NCBI GenBank assembly: GCA_964541025.1
Contig: CAZIOW010000008.1
Coordinates: forward strand, 1 to 51,726
Source: JAGDXO01 sp964541025
GTDB lineage: Archaea > Thermoplasmatota > Thermoplasmata > Thermoplasmatales > GCA-001856825
Reading direction: 5' to 3'
DNA length: 51,726 nt
The position numbers were made by a program, and so were the translations under genes. Positions 8,787 through 16,961 of this stretch are shown here, in pieces. A model generated the notes under the pieces. The model saw only the letters and a program-made list of their open reading frames with translations. It had not been told where the DNA came from and did not search any database. Within the stretch, counting starts at the first letter, position 1. Every line of letters starts with the position of its first letter.

Positions 8787-9517
8787 TTTTCAAGCATAGA
8801 TGCTTTTCTTTCCCTTGATATCTTTATTTCCTTTAAAGTTTCCTCATCAAGTTCTGCCTTGAACTCCTCAGGATCTCCTATACTCTCTGGTGGAACAAAT
8901 TTGCATATATAAACTCCTTGTCCTGCCCTGTATAGACTCTCTCCCTTTTCCTTCAATATTGCAGTATTTACTGGAACAATAAGGGGTGAATCATAATGAT
9001 GAAGGCCAGCGATATATGCCTTCTCCTTTGCACTCGAGAGATGTATCCACCTCCTGTCAGAAGGAAGGATACCATTTTCCCTGAATATTTCATACTCCTC
9101 GTTATTGGTAGGATAATAAAGAGTCTCAGGAATTTCATCTGTTGGGAGATCAGAAAGATCAACTTCTATTGTATGCCCATAGGTTGCCCTGAGGTACCTT
9201 CTGTTATCAGATAGCTGGTACCTTCCCTTTGAATCAGTCAGTACAATTGCATAAATATGTGAGGGTCCAACAAAATGGAACCTTCTATAGTTGTACCTGA
9301 TTTCTTGAACGAGTTCATCGATGTTAACATAACCTTTTTCATTTATCTCTATATGGTATCTATCTGGCTTGTGCCTGAGGATCCCAGTAATAATCCTTCC
9401 AAGGATATCAACTTCCTCATTGGAAAGCACGAATTTGCCTGGTTCTCCACATACAGGGCACGCATTACCTCTAAAATATCCATGAGTATAGCATTTTCTT
9501 ATTTCCTCACCAGGCAT
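8777..9517 (-). CDS. kptA: RNA 2'-phosphotransferase (Tpt1/KptA family)
   Basis: A 246-residue KptA/Tpt1 homologue, which transfers an internal RNA 2'-phosphate to NAD to give ADP-ribose 1'',2''-cyclic phosphate. The core begins with a winged-helix-like half containing TGILRHKPDRYHIEINEKGYV (split here by meaning, not by gap), followed by LRATYGHT and the NAD-binding half with LYYPT, HLSSAKEKAYIAG and GVYICKF. An N-terminal extension of about 25 residues has C9, H12, C20 and C23, a probable zinc knuckle. In archaea, which lack the yeast-type splicing ligase step, the natural substrate is unsettled. The final Gly-Trp and stop codon are encoded by the start of tRNA-Ala, so the two are likely co-transcribed. 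A TATA-like AT stretch precedes the ATG. Confidence 0.9.
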   Translation of the reverse strand: MPGEEIRKCYTHGYFRGNACPVCGEPGKFVLSNEEVDILGRIITGILRHKPDRYHIEINEKGYVNIDELVQEIRYNYRRFHFVGPSHIYAIVLTDSKGRYQLSDNRRYLRATYGHTIEVDLSDLPTDEIPETLYYPTNNEEYEIFRENGILPSDRRWIHLSSAKEKAYIAGLHHYDSPLIVPVNTAILKEKGESLYRAGQGVYICKFVPPESIGDPEEFKAELDEETLKEIKISRERKASMLEKGW

Positions 9518-9608
9518 AAACGTTGATTAATAAATCCATAATAACTCTTTGCATAGTTCTTTTCACATATTATATTTTTTTAATAATAAATAAATAGGTT
9601 TTATCAGG

Positions 9609-9622
9609 AAATTATATATAAA
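9609..9622 (+). promoter_or_regulatory. TATA box of the DUF92 gene
   Basis: AATTATATATAAAT lies about 25-30 bases before the ATG at 9644, with no ribosome binding site between. This is the usual arrangement for a leaderless archaeal message and decides the DUF92 start. Confidence 0.65.
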
Positions 9623-9643
9623 TAAGTATTATGACTTCGCTAA

Positions 9644-10372
9644 ATGGACCTAAACAATCTGCCATTACTGATAGTCATTCCGGGCCTTTACTTTCTCGGG
9701 ATAAGAATCAAGGCTTTCAGCAAAAAGGGTGCAATTGCGGCATCAATAATAGGCAGTATTGTCATAATATTTGGAGGTGCTCTTTATTTTGTGATACTTT
9801 TCCTCTTCCTTGGATTTTCTTATATTTCAACATTAGCAGGCTTTGAAAAGAAAAAGAAGAGAAGTCTCCAGGAAGGGCTTAAGGGAGAGAGAAAGGCTAA
9901 GAACGTACTTGCAGCGGGGCTGGTGGCAGCTGGTGTTTCAGTCCTAAATATATCTTCTATAAATCCAATTTACGTTTTCGCTCTTTATGTTATTGCCCTA
10001 GCGACAATTCTTGCAGATACTGCAGCCTCTGAGATAGGTGCCCTTGATGATAATACATACATGATCTTGACCTTAAAACCCGCGGAGACAGGAATAAACG
10101 GGGGTGTATCAGTACTTGGGACAGTCACATCCTTATTATTTTCCGTTATTTTTTCACTCCTATCGTTCCTTCTGCTTGGAATTATTATGTCTTTACAGCT
10201 AAATCAACTAATTTACTATATAGTAGTGACAGGCCTGCTTGGGTTTGCAGGATGTATCATTGATTCTATCTTAGGAGAGACGCTTGAAAACAGAGGGATA
10301 ATGGACAAATACTCTGTAAATTTCTACGCTTCGCTCCTGGCGACAGTAATTGGAATGATAATATTTCTATGA
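9644..10372 (+). CDS. DUF92 family membrane protein
   Basis: A 242-residue membrane protein with about six to seven helices, of the DUF92 family (PF01940, TIGR00297). The recognisable core is ILADTAASEIGALDDNTYMI followed by TLKPAETGINGGVSVLGT, where Asp, Thr, Lys-Pro and Gly residues form the likely active surface. Plant relatives (VTE6-type) phosphorylate phytyl phosphate, and archaeal members have been suggested to act on isoprenoid phosphates, which would fit archaeal lipid metabolism. That activity is inference here. The TATA-to-ATG distance indicates a leaderless start at 9644. Confidence 0.85.
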   Translation: MDLNNLPLLIVIPGLYFLGIRIKAFSKKGAIAASIIGSIVIIFGGALYFVILFLFLGFSYISTLAGFEKKKKRSLQEGLKGERKAKNVLAAGLVAAGVSVLNISSINPIYVFALYVIALATILADTAASEIGALDDNTYMILTLKPAETGINGGVSVLGTVTSLLFSVIFSLLSFLLLGIIMSLQLNQLIYYIVVTGLLGFAGCIIDSILGETLENRGIMDKYSVNFYASLLATVIGMIIFL

Positions 10373-10404
10373 GAACTTATATATTGTAAATGCAATTACA
10401 AATG

Positions 10405-11619
10405 ATGAAAGTTCTATTGATTATTGCAGATGGATTGGGGGACAGGCCTTCCTCCGATCTAGGTGGGAAAACTCCTCTGGAATCAGCCGTAAAACCCAAC
10501 ATTGATTATCTGGCTAAAAATGGAATCACTGGACTCATAGATCCTATAAGCCCAGGAATTATTCCAGGGTCTGATACCTCACATCTCACTTATCTGGGCT
10601 ATGATGCTTATAAATATTATACTGGCAGGGGGCCATTCGAAGCACTTGGGAGCGGATTGAACCTTGAACCAGGGGATATAGCATTCAGAGCCAATTTTGC
10701 AACAGTTGATGATAGAGGTATTGTTAAGGATAGAAGGGCGGGGAGGATCAGAAGTGGTACTGATATGCTTGCAAAATCACTGAACATGAAAATAGAGGAT
10801 GTGGAAATTTTATTCAAGGAGGGAATAGAACACAGAGCTGCACTTGTCCTGAGGGGTGAAGGTTTATCACCAGAAGTTTCAGATAATGATCCTCATCAAG
10901 AAAATGTGGCTGTTCCTAATGTAGTCCCTTTGAGCAAAAAAGGAGAAAAAACAGCAAGGATACTCAATGAATTTTACAGAAAGTCCAGAGATTTATTAAA
11001 TGAGCATGAAATCAACAAAGAAAGGAGGCAAAAATCATTACCTGAGGGAAATGCTATTCTTTTCAGAGGAGGAGGTATAGTTCCAGAGCTTCAAAATTTT
11101 GAAGTCAAGCATGGAATCAAAGGAGGTTTCATAGCAGCTGTATCTTTAGTTTCAGGTATATGCAGACTTGCAGGAATGAAAAATTTTACACCTCCAGGGG
11201 TCACGGGATCAACCGACACAAACGTTGTGGCAAAACTAAGGGCAGCAGTAGAGGGGTTAAAGGAAGTGGATTTCATTCTAGTTAATATAAAGGGTACAGA
11301 TATTGCAGGTCACGACGGGAATGCGATTAAGAAGAAAGAATTCATAGAAAAGATCGACAAAGCGATAGGGGATGTTCTGATGAGTGAGAAGGATAACATT
11401 GTCATTGCATTCACCGGGGACCATTCCACTCCCGCCAGCCTAAAGGAACACTCATCAGATTCCGTTCCAATATTTGTTTATTATAAAGGCTCAAGGAGGG
11501 ACGGAATTGAAAATTTCAATGAGATGAGTGCAAGAGGAGGGACATTGAGACTGAGGGGAAATGATCTAATGAATTTACTTCTCAGCTCAGCAAATGTGGC
11601 AGAGAAATTTGGAGCTTAA
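10405..11619 (+). CDS. apgM: 2,3-bisphosphoglycerate-independent phosphoglycerate mutase, archaeal type
   Basis: A glycolytic/gluconeogenic enzyme that interconverts 3- and 2-phosphoglycerate, belonging to the alkaline-phosphatase superfamily. The N-terminus LLIIADGLGDRP supplies the first metal-binding Asp, GSDTSHLTYLGYD holds the phosphorylated Ser, YTGRGPFEALG and DRRAGRIRSGTD follow, and the C-terminal metal ligands lie in KGTDIAGHDGN and FTGDHSTP. A frame upstream begins at 10390, but a TATA box at about 10376-10385 puts transcription start near 10405, so the ATG at 10405 (404 residues, starting MKVLLIIADG) is preferred; 10402 is also possible. It converges on the TPR gene with a shared TTAA. 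Confidence 0.93.
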   Translation: MKVLLIIADGLGDRPSSDLGGKTPLESAVKPNIDYLAKNGITGLIDPISPGIIPGSDTSHLTYLGYDAYKYYTGRGPFEALGSGLNLEPGDIAFRANFATVDDRGIVKDRRAGRIRSGTDMLAKSLNMKIEDVEILFKEGIEHRAALVLRGEGLSPEVSDNDPHQENVAVPNVVPLSKKGEKTARILNEFYRKSRDLLNEHEINKERRQKSLPEGNAILFRGGGIVPELQNFEVKHGIKGGFIAAVSLVSGICRLAGMKNFTPPGVTGSTDTNVVAKLRAAVEGLKEVDFILVNIKGTDIAGHDGNAIKKKEFIEKIDKAIGDVLMSEKDNIVIAFTGDHSTPASLKEHSSDSVPIFVYYKGSRRDGIENFNEMSARGGTLRLRGNDLMNLLLSSANVAEKFGA

Positions 11620-12287
11620 GAAAGAGTTTGATTGAGGAGATCATTAACTTCCTGATCCCTCATTTCAATTTTCATTAGTGCATCTCTTGCTTTTTCCTTT
11701 TCTCCAACAGATAAATATATTTTTGCTAGGTTAATAAGAGCCTCCCTGTTTCTCGGATCGAGCTTCAGGGCTACATCCTCAGATTCCTTAGCATCACCAA
11801 ATCTTCCTAGTTTCATAAGAATGGTTGCTCTCATATTCCAGAATATTGTATTTCTATTTTCCAACTTAATTGCCTGATCTATCGATGCCAGCGCTTCTAA
11901 ATCTCTCCCCATAGAAATAAGTAGGCGGCTCTTTTCACAATAATAGATTCCTTTCTTCATTATGGTGATTGCTCTATTTATATAAGAGAGAGCATCGTCT
12001 TTGTTTTTATCAAAACTTGAAAGGAAGAGTCTCCTGTAGGTTTCAGGATTCGCTGGGTAAGATTCAACCAGTTTTTTCAAAAATTCAGAAGAATCCTTTC
12101 CCTGTCTTTCTAATATTTCTATCAGCAGAATAAGAGCATCTATATTTTCCTTAATTTCAATTGATTTTCTTGCATGTTTTTCTGCTTCTTCCAGCATTCC
12201 CTCATCTAGTAACTCTGATGCAGCCATATATTCATCGTTACTTCTTGCCAATGATGGAAGGACTCTGTCTTCTGTCACGTTATTCAC
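11616..12287 (-). CDS. Tetratricopeptide-repeat protein
   Basis: A 223-residue all-helical protein with four to five TPR-like repeats, for instance LDEGMLEEAEKHARKSI, DALSYINRAITIMKKG, DLEALASIDQAIKLENRN, RFGDAKESEDVALKLDPRN and SVGEKEKARDALMKI. TPR arrays serve as protein-protein interaction scaffolds, so no enzymatic role is expected. No signal peptide or membrane span is visible. The start is uncertain: GTG at 12287 gives the length stated, and GTG at 12278 is also possible; an ATG at 12289 is out of frame. A TATA-like TTTAAATG lies at about 12300-12307. A second TPR gene occurs at 25113. Confidence 0.8.
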   Translation of the reverse strand: MNNVTEDRVLPSLARSNDEYMAASELLDEGMLEEAEKHARKSIEIKENIDALILLIEILERQGKDSSEFLKKLVESYPANPETYRRLFLSSFDKNKDDALSYINRAITIMKKGIYYCEKSRLLISMGRDLEALASIDQAIKLENRNTIFWNMRATILMKLGRFGDAKESEDVALKLDPRNREALINLAKIYLSVGEKEKARDALMKIEMRDQEVNDLLNQTLS

Positions 12288-12411
12288 ATTACTATTCTAG
12301 CATTTAAACATTTTCATATTATTAGATCAAAATTTAATTCAACACAAGAGAAATTAAATTTATCTGGAAGGATTGTGAAAAACTAATTTACCTTGATTAA
12401 ATATAGTAAAG

Positions 12412-13386
12412 ATGAAAGTACAGATTATAGGGTTAGGGGGAATAGGTAAAAACCTCCTAAAAATAATCAATCAGAAGAATGGATTCATCAAATCAAAGTT
12501 AGGTGAGAAGATAGAAATTGTAGCGGTTAGCGACACCAGCGGTACAGTTATTACTGATGGAATGCCATTACTAAGAATCATCCAGGCTAAAGAGTCCGGA
12601 GGGTTAAAAGAAATTGAATCATTTGAAAAGATGAGTGCTTTGAAAGCAATAAAGGATATTGATTCTGATGTGGTGGTTGAATTAACGCAGAGTACTCTCA
12701 GTGGATCACCAGGTCTGGATCATGTTATTGCTGCAATGGAAAATGAGAAAGATGTTGTGACAGCAAACAAGGGAATTCTCACAGCTGATATAAATATGTT
12801 TGAAAAGGTCAGAGAGTTTGGAAGAAAAATGAGATATGAGGCAACCGTTTGTGGTTCAATTCCAGTTTTCAGTCTCATGGACTACTCAATCCAGCCTGCA
12901 AACATTATTTCAATTAATGGATTTTTTAATGCTACAAGTTCCTTCATAGCATATCAAATGGAGGAGGGATTAAGTAAGGAAGAGGCCATAGCGCAAGCCA
13001 TCAAGATAGGACTTGCAGAAAAAAATTACAGGGACGATACTGAGGGTATTGACTCTGCAAGGAAATCTATAATTCTTCACAGAAGAGTTTATGGGTCATC
13101 TATTTCATTGAAAGATGTAAAATTCCATAATATAAAAGAGGGACTCGTACCCGGAAACAGATTATTCAGTGAAATAACAGAATCAGGGATAGAAGTCGGC
13201 TACATTCATACGGATGATACTAAGAATTTAAAGAATAAGGCAAGACCGTCAATGTCAATAAACTTTAAAACAGATATTTTTGACAGTCTCTCTTTATCTG
13301 TTGAACATGATGGACCCGTTGAATCTGCAGCATCAGTACTTAATGATATAATGCTAATATCAAGAGAGAAGATGATGAAAAAATGA
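12412..13386 (+). CDS. hom: Homoserine dehydrogenase
   Basis: A 324-residue enzyme reducing aspartate semialdehyde to homoserine, the branch to threonine and methionine. The Rossmann motif IGLGGIGKN is at residues 6-14, the central VTANKGIL segment contains the conserved Lys, the catalytic domain shows FFNATSSFIAYQME, and the DDTEGIDSARKSIILHRR block is the family signature around the catalytic Asp/Lys. There is no C-terminal ACT domain, so feedback control by threonine through ACT is not expected. The stop codon overlaps the start of the CPBP protease gene by four bases, so the two are probably one message, though no functional link is clear. Confidence 0.92.
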   Translation: MKVQIIGLGGIGKNLLKIINQKNGFIKSKLGEKIEIVAVSDTSGTVITDGMPLLRIIQAKESGGLKEIESFEKMSALKAIKDIDSDVVVELTQSTLSGSPGLDHVIAAMENEKDVVTANKGILTADINMFEKVREFGRKMRYEATVCGSIPVFSLMDYSIQPANIISINGFFNATSSFIAYQMEEGLSKEEAIAQAIKIGLAEKNYRDDTEGIDSARKSIILHRRVYGSSISLKDVKFHNIKEGLVPGNRLFSEITESGIEVGYIHTDDTKNLKNKARPSMSINFKTDIFDSLSLSVEHDGPVESAASVLNDIMLISREKMMKK

Positions 13387-14411
13387 ACAGGGGATATAGG
13401 AATTTCATATTGATTCTATCAATATTGTGGACACTTACTGTTGCCATAGACATAATCTACATGATTTTACTTTATAGGCCATATTTCGTAGATTTAATGC
13501 ATGTTTCATTCCCTGTTTTCATTATAATTCCATTGCCGGTTCTGCTATTCTATCTCCCTGGTTATTTTACAGCGATGTGGTTTGGATTTCTAATAATAGT
13601 ATTTTCAGTCTTTCTGATGATAGCGATATTCACGGGCATTATAAAATTTGATAACTCAGCTCTTTTCAAAATAACAGAGTTTTATGCAGTTAACCTCTTT
13701 CTTTCTATCATTTATTTCCTGTTTGTTGATGCTATAGGAAAGCCAGTAATTCCTCCAATTTCCAGTAATACACCTTTCTACCTTAATATGCTGTCACTTA
13801 CAAATGCGGGTCTTTATGAAGAATTAATAACAAGGGTGCTATACATTGGAATCCCTCTCTATGTTTATTACAGAATGAAGAAACCTGAATGGAGGGAAAA
13901 TGGCAGGGAAGTTAAATGGTACAGGATGATATGGGGTGGAGGATACAAGTTTGGTAAACCGGAAATAACCGTGCTGATCATCTCTTCATTAATCTTTGGA
14001 ATTGCTCACACTGCTTCTTGGGATTGGTCAAAAATGCCTCAGGCGTTTATGGGAGGTCTGTTTTTAGGCTTCCTCTATCTCAGGTACGGTTTGTATGCGG
14101 ATGTTCTATGGCATTTTTCAATAGATGCTACATCTGCATTTCTACCGAAAGGGCTTGGAAATCCTTATGCTAATGGGCTATCTACTGGACTTGCTGATTT
14201 TGTAGACCTTGCATTCATACTTGCTGGCGCAGTTATAATAATATACTATCTTGTATACCTAGTCAACAGGGGCAAGAGAAGAGAAAAGTCATTTAATGAA
14301 GAAGCCAGTACGGTAGTCTGTCCAAGATGCGGGTCTCTGGACGTATCGCTCATATATGATGACATTTACAGGTGCAACAGATGCGGGAATGTATTCAAGA
14401 AGATGAGATGA
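13383..14411 (+). CDS. CPBP-family intramembrane metalloprotease with C-terminal zinc ribbon
   Basis: A 342-residue membrane protein with about eight helices and a soluble C-terminal tail. The abortive-infection / CPBP (CAAX protease and bacteriocin-processing) motifs are visible: YEELITRVLY with E146, E147 and R151, FGIAHTASWDW with H209, and the later DVLWHFSID with H244. These would bind the catalytic metal inside the membrane. The last 35 residues form a zinc ribbon, CPRCGSLD and YRCNRCGNVF, an unusual attachment for this family. Substrates of archaeal members are unknown; prenyl-protein processing is one possibility. It overlaps homoserine dehydrogenase by four bases upstream and abuts truD downstream with no gap. 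Confidence 0.85.
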   Translation: MNRGYRNFILILSILWTLTVAIDIIYMILLYRPYFVDLMHVSFPVFIIIPLPVLLFYLPGYFTAMWFGFLIIVFSVFLMIAIFTGIIKFDNSALFKITEFYAVNLFLSIIYFLFVDAIGKPVIPPISSNTPFYLNMLSLTNAGLYEELITRVLYIGIPLYVYYRMKKPEWRENGREVKWYRMIWGGGYKFGKPEITVLIISSLIFGIAHTASWDWSKMPQAFMGGLFLGFLYLRYGLYADVLWHFSIDATSAFLPKGLGNPYANGLSTGLADFVDLAFILAGAVIIIYYLVYLVNRGKRREKSFNEEASTVVCPRCGSLDVSLIYDDIYRCNRCGNVFKKMR

Positions 14412-15617
14412 CTAATAATCACTCATTTCCTCAGACCTCAGTATTTCTCTTAGGAGAGAGGTAGCGTAAGCTCCTGGCCTGAGAATGAACTCTACAGAGT
14501 TTTCACGACATTTAATGTTTGAAGGGAAACTGAAAATTGCCCTTCTCTCCCCCTTTGATCTCATTCCAAAAGGAAGCTTAAATTGAAATCCCTGTATCCC
14601 TTCATTTGAAATTACGTCTTTCTCAATTTCTCCCATAATTCCCCCCGCAAATTCTGATTCATAGCCAATAACTAAAGCTGTGGGTGAAATTTTTCCTGAA
14701 ATGAAATTTTTTCTCATTTTTTCAATGTTGACTTCAGTAGCCTTTACTAATTTTCCATTGTAGGTCAAAATATCCCCTAACTCTATATTCTTGCTGTATT
14801 CAAGGCGCCTACTTAAAATAAGATTGAAGAGGTATCCCTGATAAGCATGGATGAACATTTCCACAAGATTATCTGGCAGTACCTTAATAGCTCCGGCAAA
14901 ATCACCTTCCCTTTCTATAAGGTGTTTCATAACCTTCTTTTCAAGGTCAAGGGCATCAGGAAAATTCTGATAGACGGATTTTGGGTCCGGATTATTGTAA
15001 TATTTCTCTCTCTCTTCGCGGAACCTATCGTCACCAGGATATCCAATAAAAATCCTGGTTGCCTCTTCAAAATCACCTCTCACCATAGCACTTCCTACCA
15101 AATGAGTTACAGGTCGCATTGAGCCAAATCGTTGGGGTCCGTAAAAATTTGGAAAAATCCCACCTTCTGCAACGGCATTGCAATTCTGGCTAAATCTTTC
15201 TGCATCAGTATTTTTCACATTAATTTTGAAGAAATTGCCGCTATGCGAGCCCATTGTAAGGGGTTTATCGAGATAAAAATATTTTAAAACAGATACATCT
15301 TCAAGATTAAACTCTCTGAATTTTGCTCCCGGGATGCTCAAGTATTGTACTTTTAGAGCTCTCTTATCCTTTGTTCCAGCAAAATAAACCTGTTTCGGTG
15401 AAACTCCAAGACTTCTTGCAATATATTTGATAAGCCTGTTATGTTCCCAATTTTTAACCATCAATTTTAAGACAAGAACATTGCCCTCATCTCTTTCCGC
15501 GATATTTTCAAAAATTTCCTCAACATAAAAATCCTCAGGCGTGGATCTTAGTTTCCCTCCGCAGTAGTCAAGGTCATAATAATATCTGCTTACACCTATT
15601 TCCGAGAATTTTGCCAT
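14412..15617 (-). CDS. truD: tRNA pseudouridine synthase D (TruD/Pus7 family)
   Basis: A pseudouridine synthase of the TruD/Pus7 family, which in other organisms modifies U13 of tRNA. The signature FAGTKDKRALKVQ holds the catalytic Asp (D84 with this start), preceded by VKNWEHNRLIKYIARSLGVS; the NFYGPQRFGS block and the C-terminal QFKLPFGMRSKGE region are also family-typical. The frame stays open to 15746 (444 residues), but the extra 43 residues overlap the divergent neighbour and lack similarity to the family as I know it, so ATG at 15617 (401 residues) is preferred. The 52 bases between the two starts hold AT-rich sequence able to serve as a divergent promoter. Confidence 0.9.
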   Translation of the reverse strand: MAKFSEIGVSRYYYDLDYCGGKLRSTPEDFYVEEIFENIAERDEGNVLVLKLMVKNWEHNRLIKYIARSLGVSPKQVYFAGTKDKRALKVQYLSIPGAKFREFNLEDVSVLKYFYLDKPLTMGSHSGNFFKINVKNTDAERFSQNCNAVAEGGIFPNFYGPQRFGSMRPVTHLVGSAMVRGDFEEATRIFIGYPGDDRFREEREKYYNNPDPKSVYQNFPDALDLEKKVMKHLIEREGDFAGAIKVLPDNLVEMFIHAYQGYLFNLILSRRLEYSKNIELGDILTYNGKLVKATEVNIEKMRKNFISGKISPTALVIGYESEFAGGIMGEIEKDVISNEGIQGFQFKLPFGMRSKGERRAIFSFPSNIKCRENSVEFILRPGAYATSLLREILRSEEMSDY

Positions 15618-15669
15618 GCTCTCTTGGATATGCGGTATATTAATTAACCTTTTTTCATTATCACTAGAA

Positions 15670-16464
15670 ATGTGGAAAGGATTAAGTGGAACCAGATTAA
15701 AAAACGGAAGCAAGGGGTTGATAATAGGAATAATTGTTTCATCCATACTCTTGTTCAGTTCATTTTATATTTATTTCCTGTATCTGCTGATACCGATAAT
15801 TTTAGTTGTAATATTTCACTATTCCAAAAGTTGGAGATACACTGACAGATCATTCTATGGATTCATAGCCATTATAATAGCATTCTTCATTGCTGTAAGC
15901 GCAATCTCCTATGAAATAGGCAATTCTCCGGCCCATTCAGAGATCATTTATCAGATAAACGGTGGATCCTATGATATAAATTTTAATTATACAAATGTAA
16001 ACAATAATTATACTGTTCACATTTCAATGCCCGCAAACAACATTTCTAGCAATGCGAATCTGTCAGTGGACAGTCTGTTTGGTGGAATCCTCTCCAATTA
16101 TACAATGACAATGACCAGGAATGGTTCTTATTACTACGCTTCTGAAAACCTAGGTCACCTTTCAAACAATGCTTATGTTTTCAACTTTACATTTTTTGTC
16201 ACATACGCATCAAACAATACCACAAAAGGACATTTTGTAGAATTTCTTGGGCCAATACTAGTTCCTCTATACGTTGTCGTTCTACAATTTGCAAAAAGTT
16301 TACTCATCACTTATTTTGTAATCACATACATATTCTTCCTGATATTTGCTTATTTCGCAAGGATGATAGGTAATGCAAGAAAGAGGTCTCCAAGAAATGG
16401 CACTGCTGAAAAAGAGATAAAATCGGGATCAGAAATAAAGGAAGATGAAAATAAGAAAGATTAA
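15670..16464 (+). CDS. Membrane protein with sequon-rich extracellular loop, function unknown
   Basis: A 264-residue protein I do not recognise. Two or three hydrophobic helices open it (KGLIIGIIVSSILLFSSFY, then YLLIPIILVVIF and FYGFIAIIIAFFIAVSAI), then about 100 polar residues, then two closing helices (FAKSLLITYFVITYIFFLI) and a charged Lys/Glu-rich tail. The polar loop contains about eight Asn-X-Ser/Thr sequons, such as NYT, NIS, NLS, NGS, NFT and NTT, so it probably faces outside and is heavily N-glycosylated. A longer frame begins at 15616 but overlaps truD; TATA-like TATATTAATTAA at 15635-15646 places a leaderless start at 15670. Its stop shares TTAA with bcp. Confidence 0.65.
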   Translation: MWKGLSGTRLKNGSKGLIIGIIVSSILLFSSFYIYFLYLLIPIILVVIFHYSKSWRYTDRSFYGFIAIIIAFFIAVSAISYEIGNSPAHSEIIYQINGGSYDINFNYTNVNNNYTVHISMPANNISSNANLSVDSLFGGILSNYTMTMTRNGSYYYASENLGHLSNNAYVFNFTFFVTYASNNTTKGHFVEFLGPILVPLYVVVLQFAKSLLITYFVITYIFFLIFAYFARMIGNARKRSPRNGTAEKEIKSGSEIKEDENKKD

Positions 16465-16916
16465 TTGATTTTCAATTCATTTATCTTATTTATAACCTCC
16501 ATCGCATGTTCCTTGGGTGTTACTTTTTCAAATATGTAGGCAATTTTTCCATCCTTATCTATAATAAAAGTAACTCTCTTTGCACTTGTAAGACCCAGGA
16601 CATTATATTTCCTTGAAATTTCTTTATTCTTGTCTGAGACCAAAATGAAAGGTAATCCAAGCTTATCTGCGAATTTCTTATGTGTGCCCTCGGAATCAAC
16701 GCTTATACCGATAACGTCTATGCTTCTTTTGGTAAATTCTTCAAAATTATCCCTGAAATTGCAAGCTTCAGCTGTGCAACCGGGCGTAAAATCCTTGGGG
16801 TAAAAGTAAAGAACCAAGACCTTACCCTTCCTCTCAGATACTTTTATTTTTTTTCCATTCTGGTCAAATGCCTCGAAATCAGGGGCATAATCGCCAATTT
16901 TTATTATATTTTCCAT
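16461..16916 (-). CDS. bcp: Peroxiredoxin, BCP/PrxQ type
   Basis: A 151-residue thiol peroxidase that reduces hydrogen peroxide and organic peroxides with electrons from thioredoxin or a similar donor, in the cytoplasm. The active-site block FYPKDFTPGCTAEACNFRD contains peroxidatic C47 and, five residues later, resolving C52, the arrangement specific to the BCP/PrxQ class. Later family marks are GISVDSEGTHKKFADKLGLPF and RVTFIIDKDGKI. The ATG is preceded on the minus strand by GATATAAATAAAG, a TATA-like element very close to the start, consistent with a leaderless message. It diverges from the unknown gene at 16962. Confidence 0.94.
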   Translation of the reverse strand: MENIIKIGDYAPDFEAFDQNGKKIKVSERKGKVLVLYFYPKDFTPGCTAEACNFRDNFEEFTKRSIDVIGISVDSEGTHKKFADKLGLPFILVSDKNKEISRKYNVLGLTSAKRVTFIIDKDGKIAYIFEKVTPKEHAMEVINKINELKIN

Positions 16917-16961
16917 GATACTTTATTTATATCGATTAAAAAATCTTTTCCCACCTAAATA

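Noticed and set aside
9631..9846. Open frame overlapping the DUF92 start
   Set aside because: Protein is low in family likeness and the DUF92 frame, which overlaps it, is clearly real.
13383..14411. CPBP protease as an abortive-infection (phage defence) gene
   Set aside because: The family name suggests it, but no defence genes lie nearby and it is coupled to homoserine dehydrogenase.
15616..15669. Longer start for the divergent membrane protein
   Set aside because: It overlaps truD; the TATA-like element at 15635-15646 lies inside this stretch and would serve ATG at 15670.
15618..15746. N-terminal 43 residues of the longest truD frame
   Set aside because: They overlap the divergent membrane-protein gene and its promoter and do not look like TruD. 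ATG at 15617 fits better.
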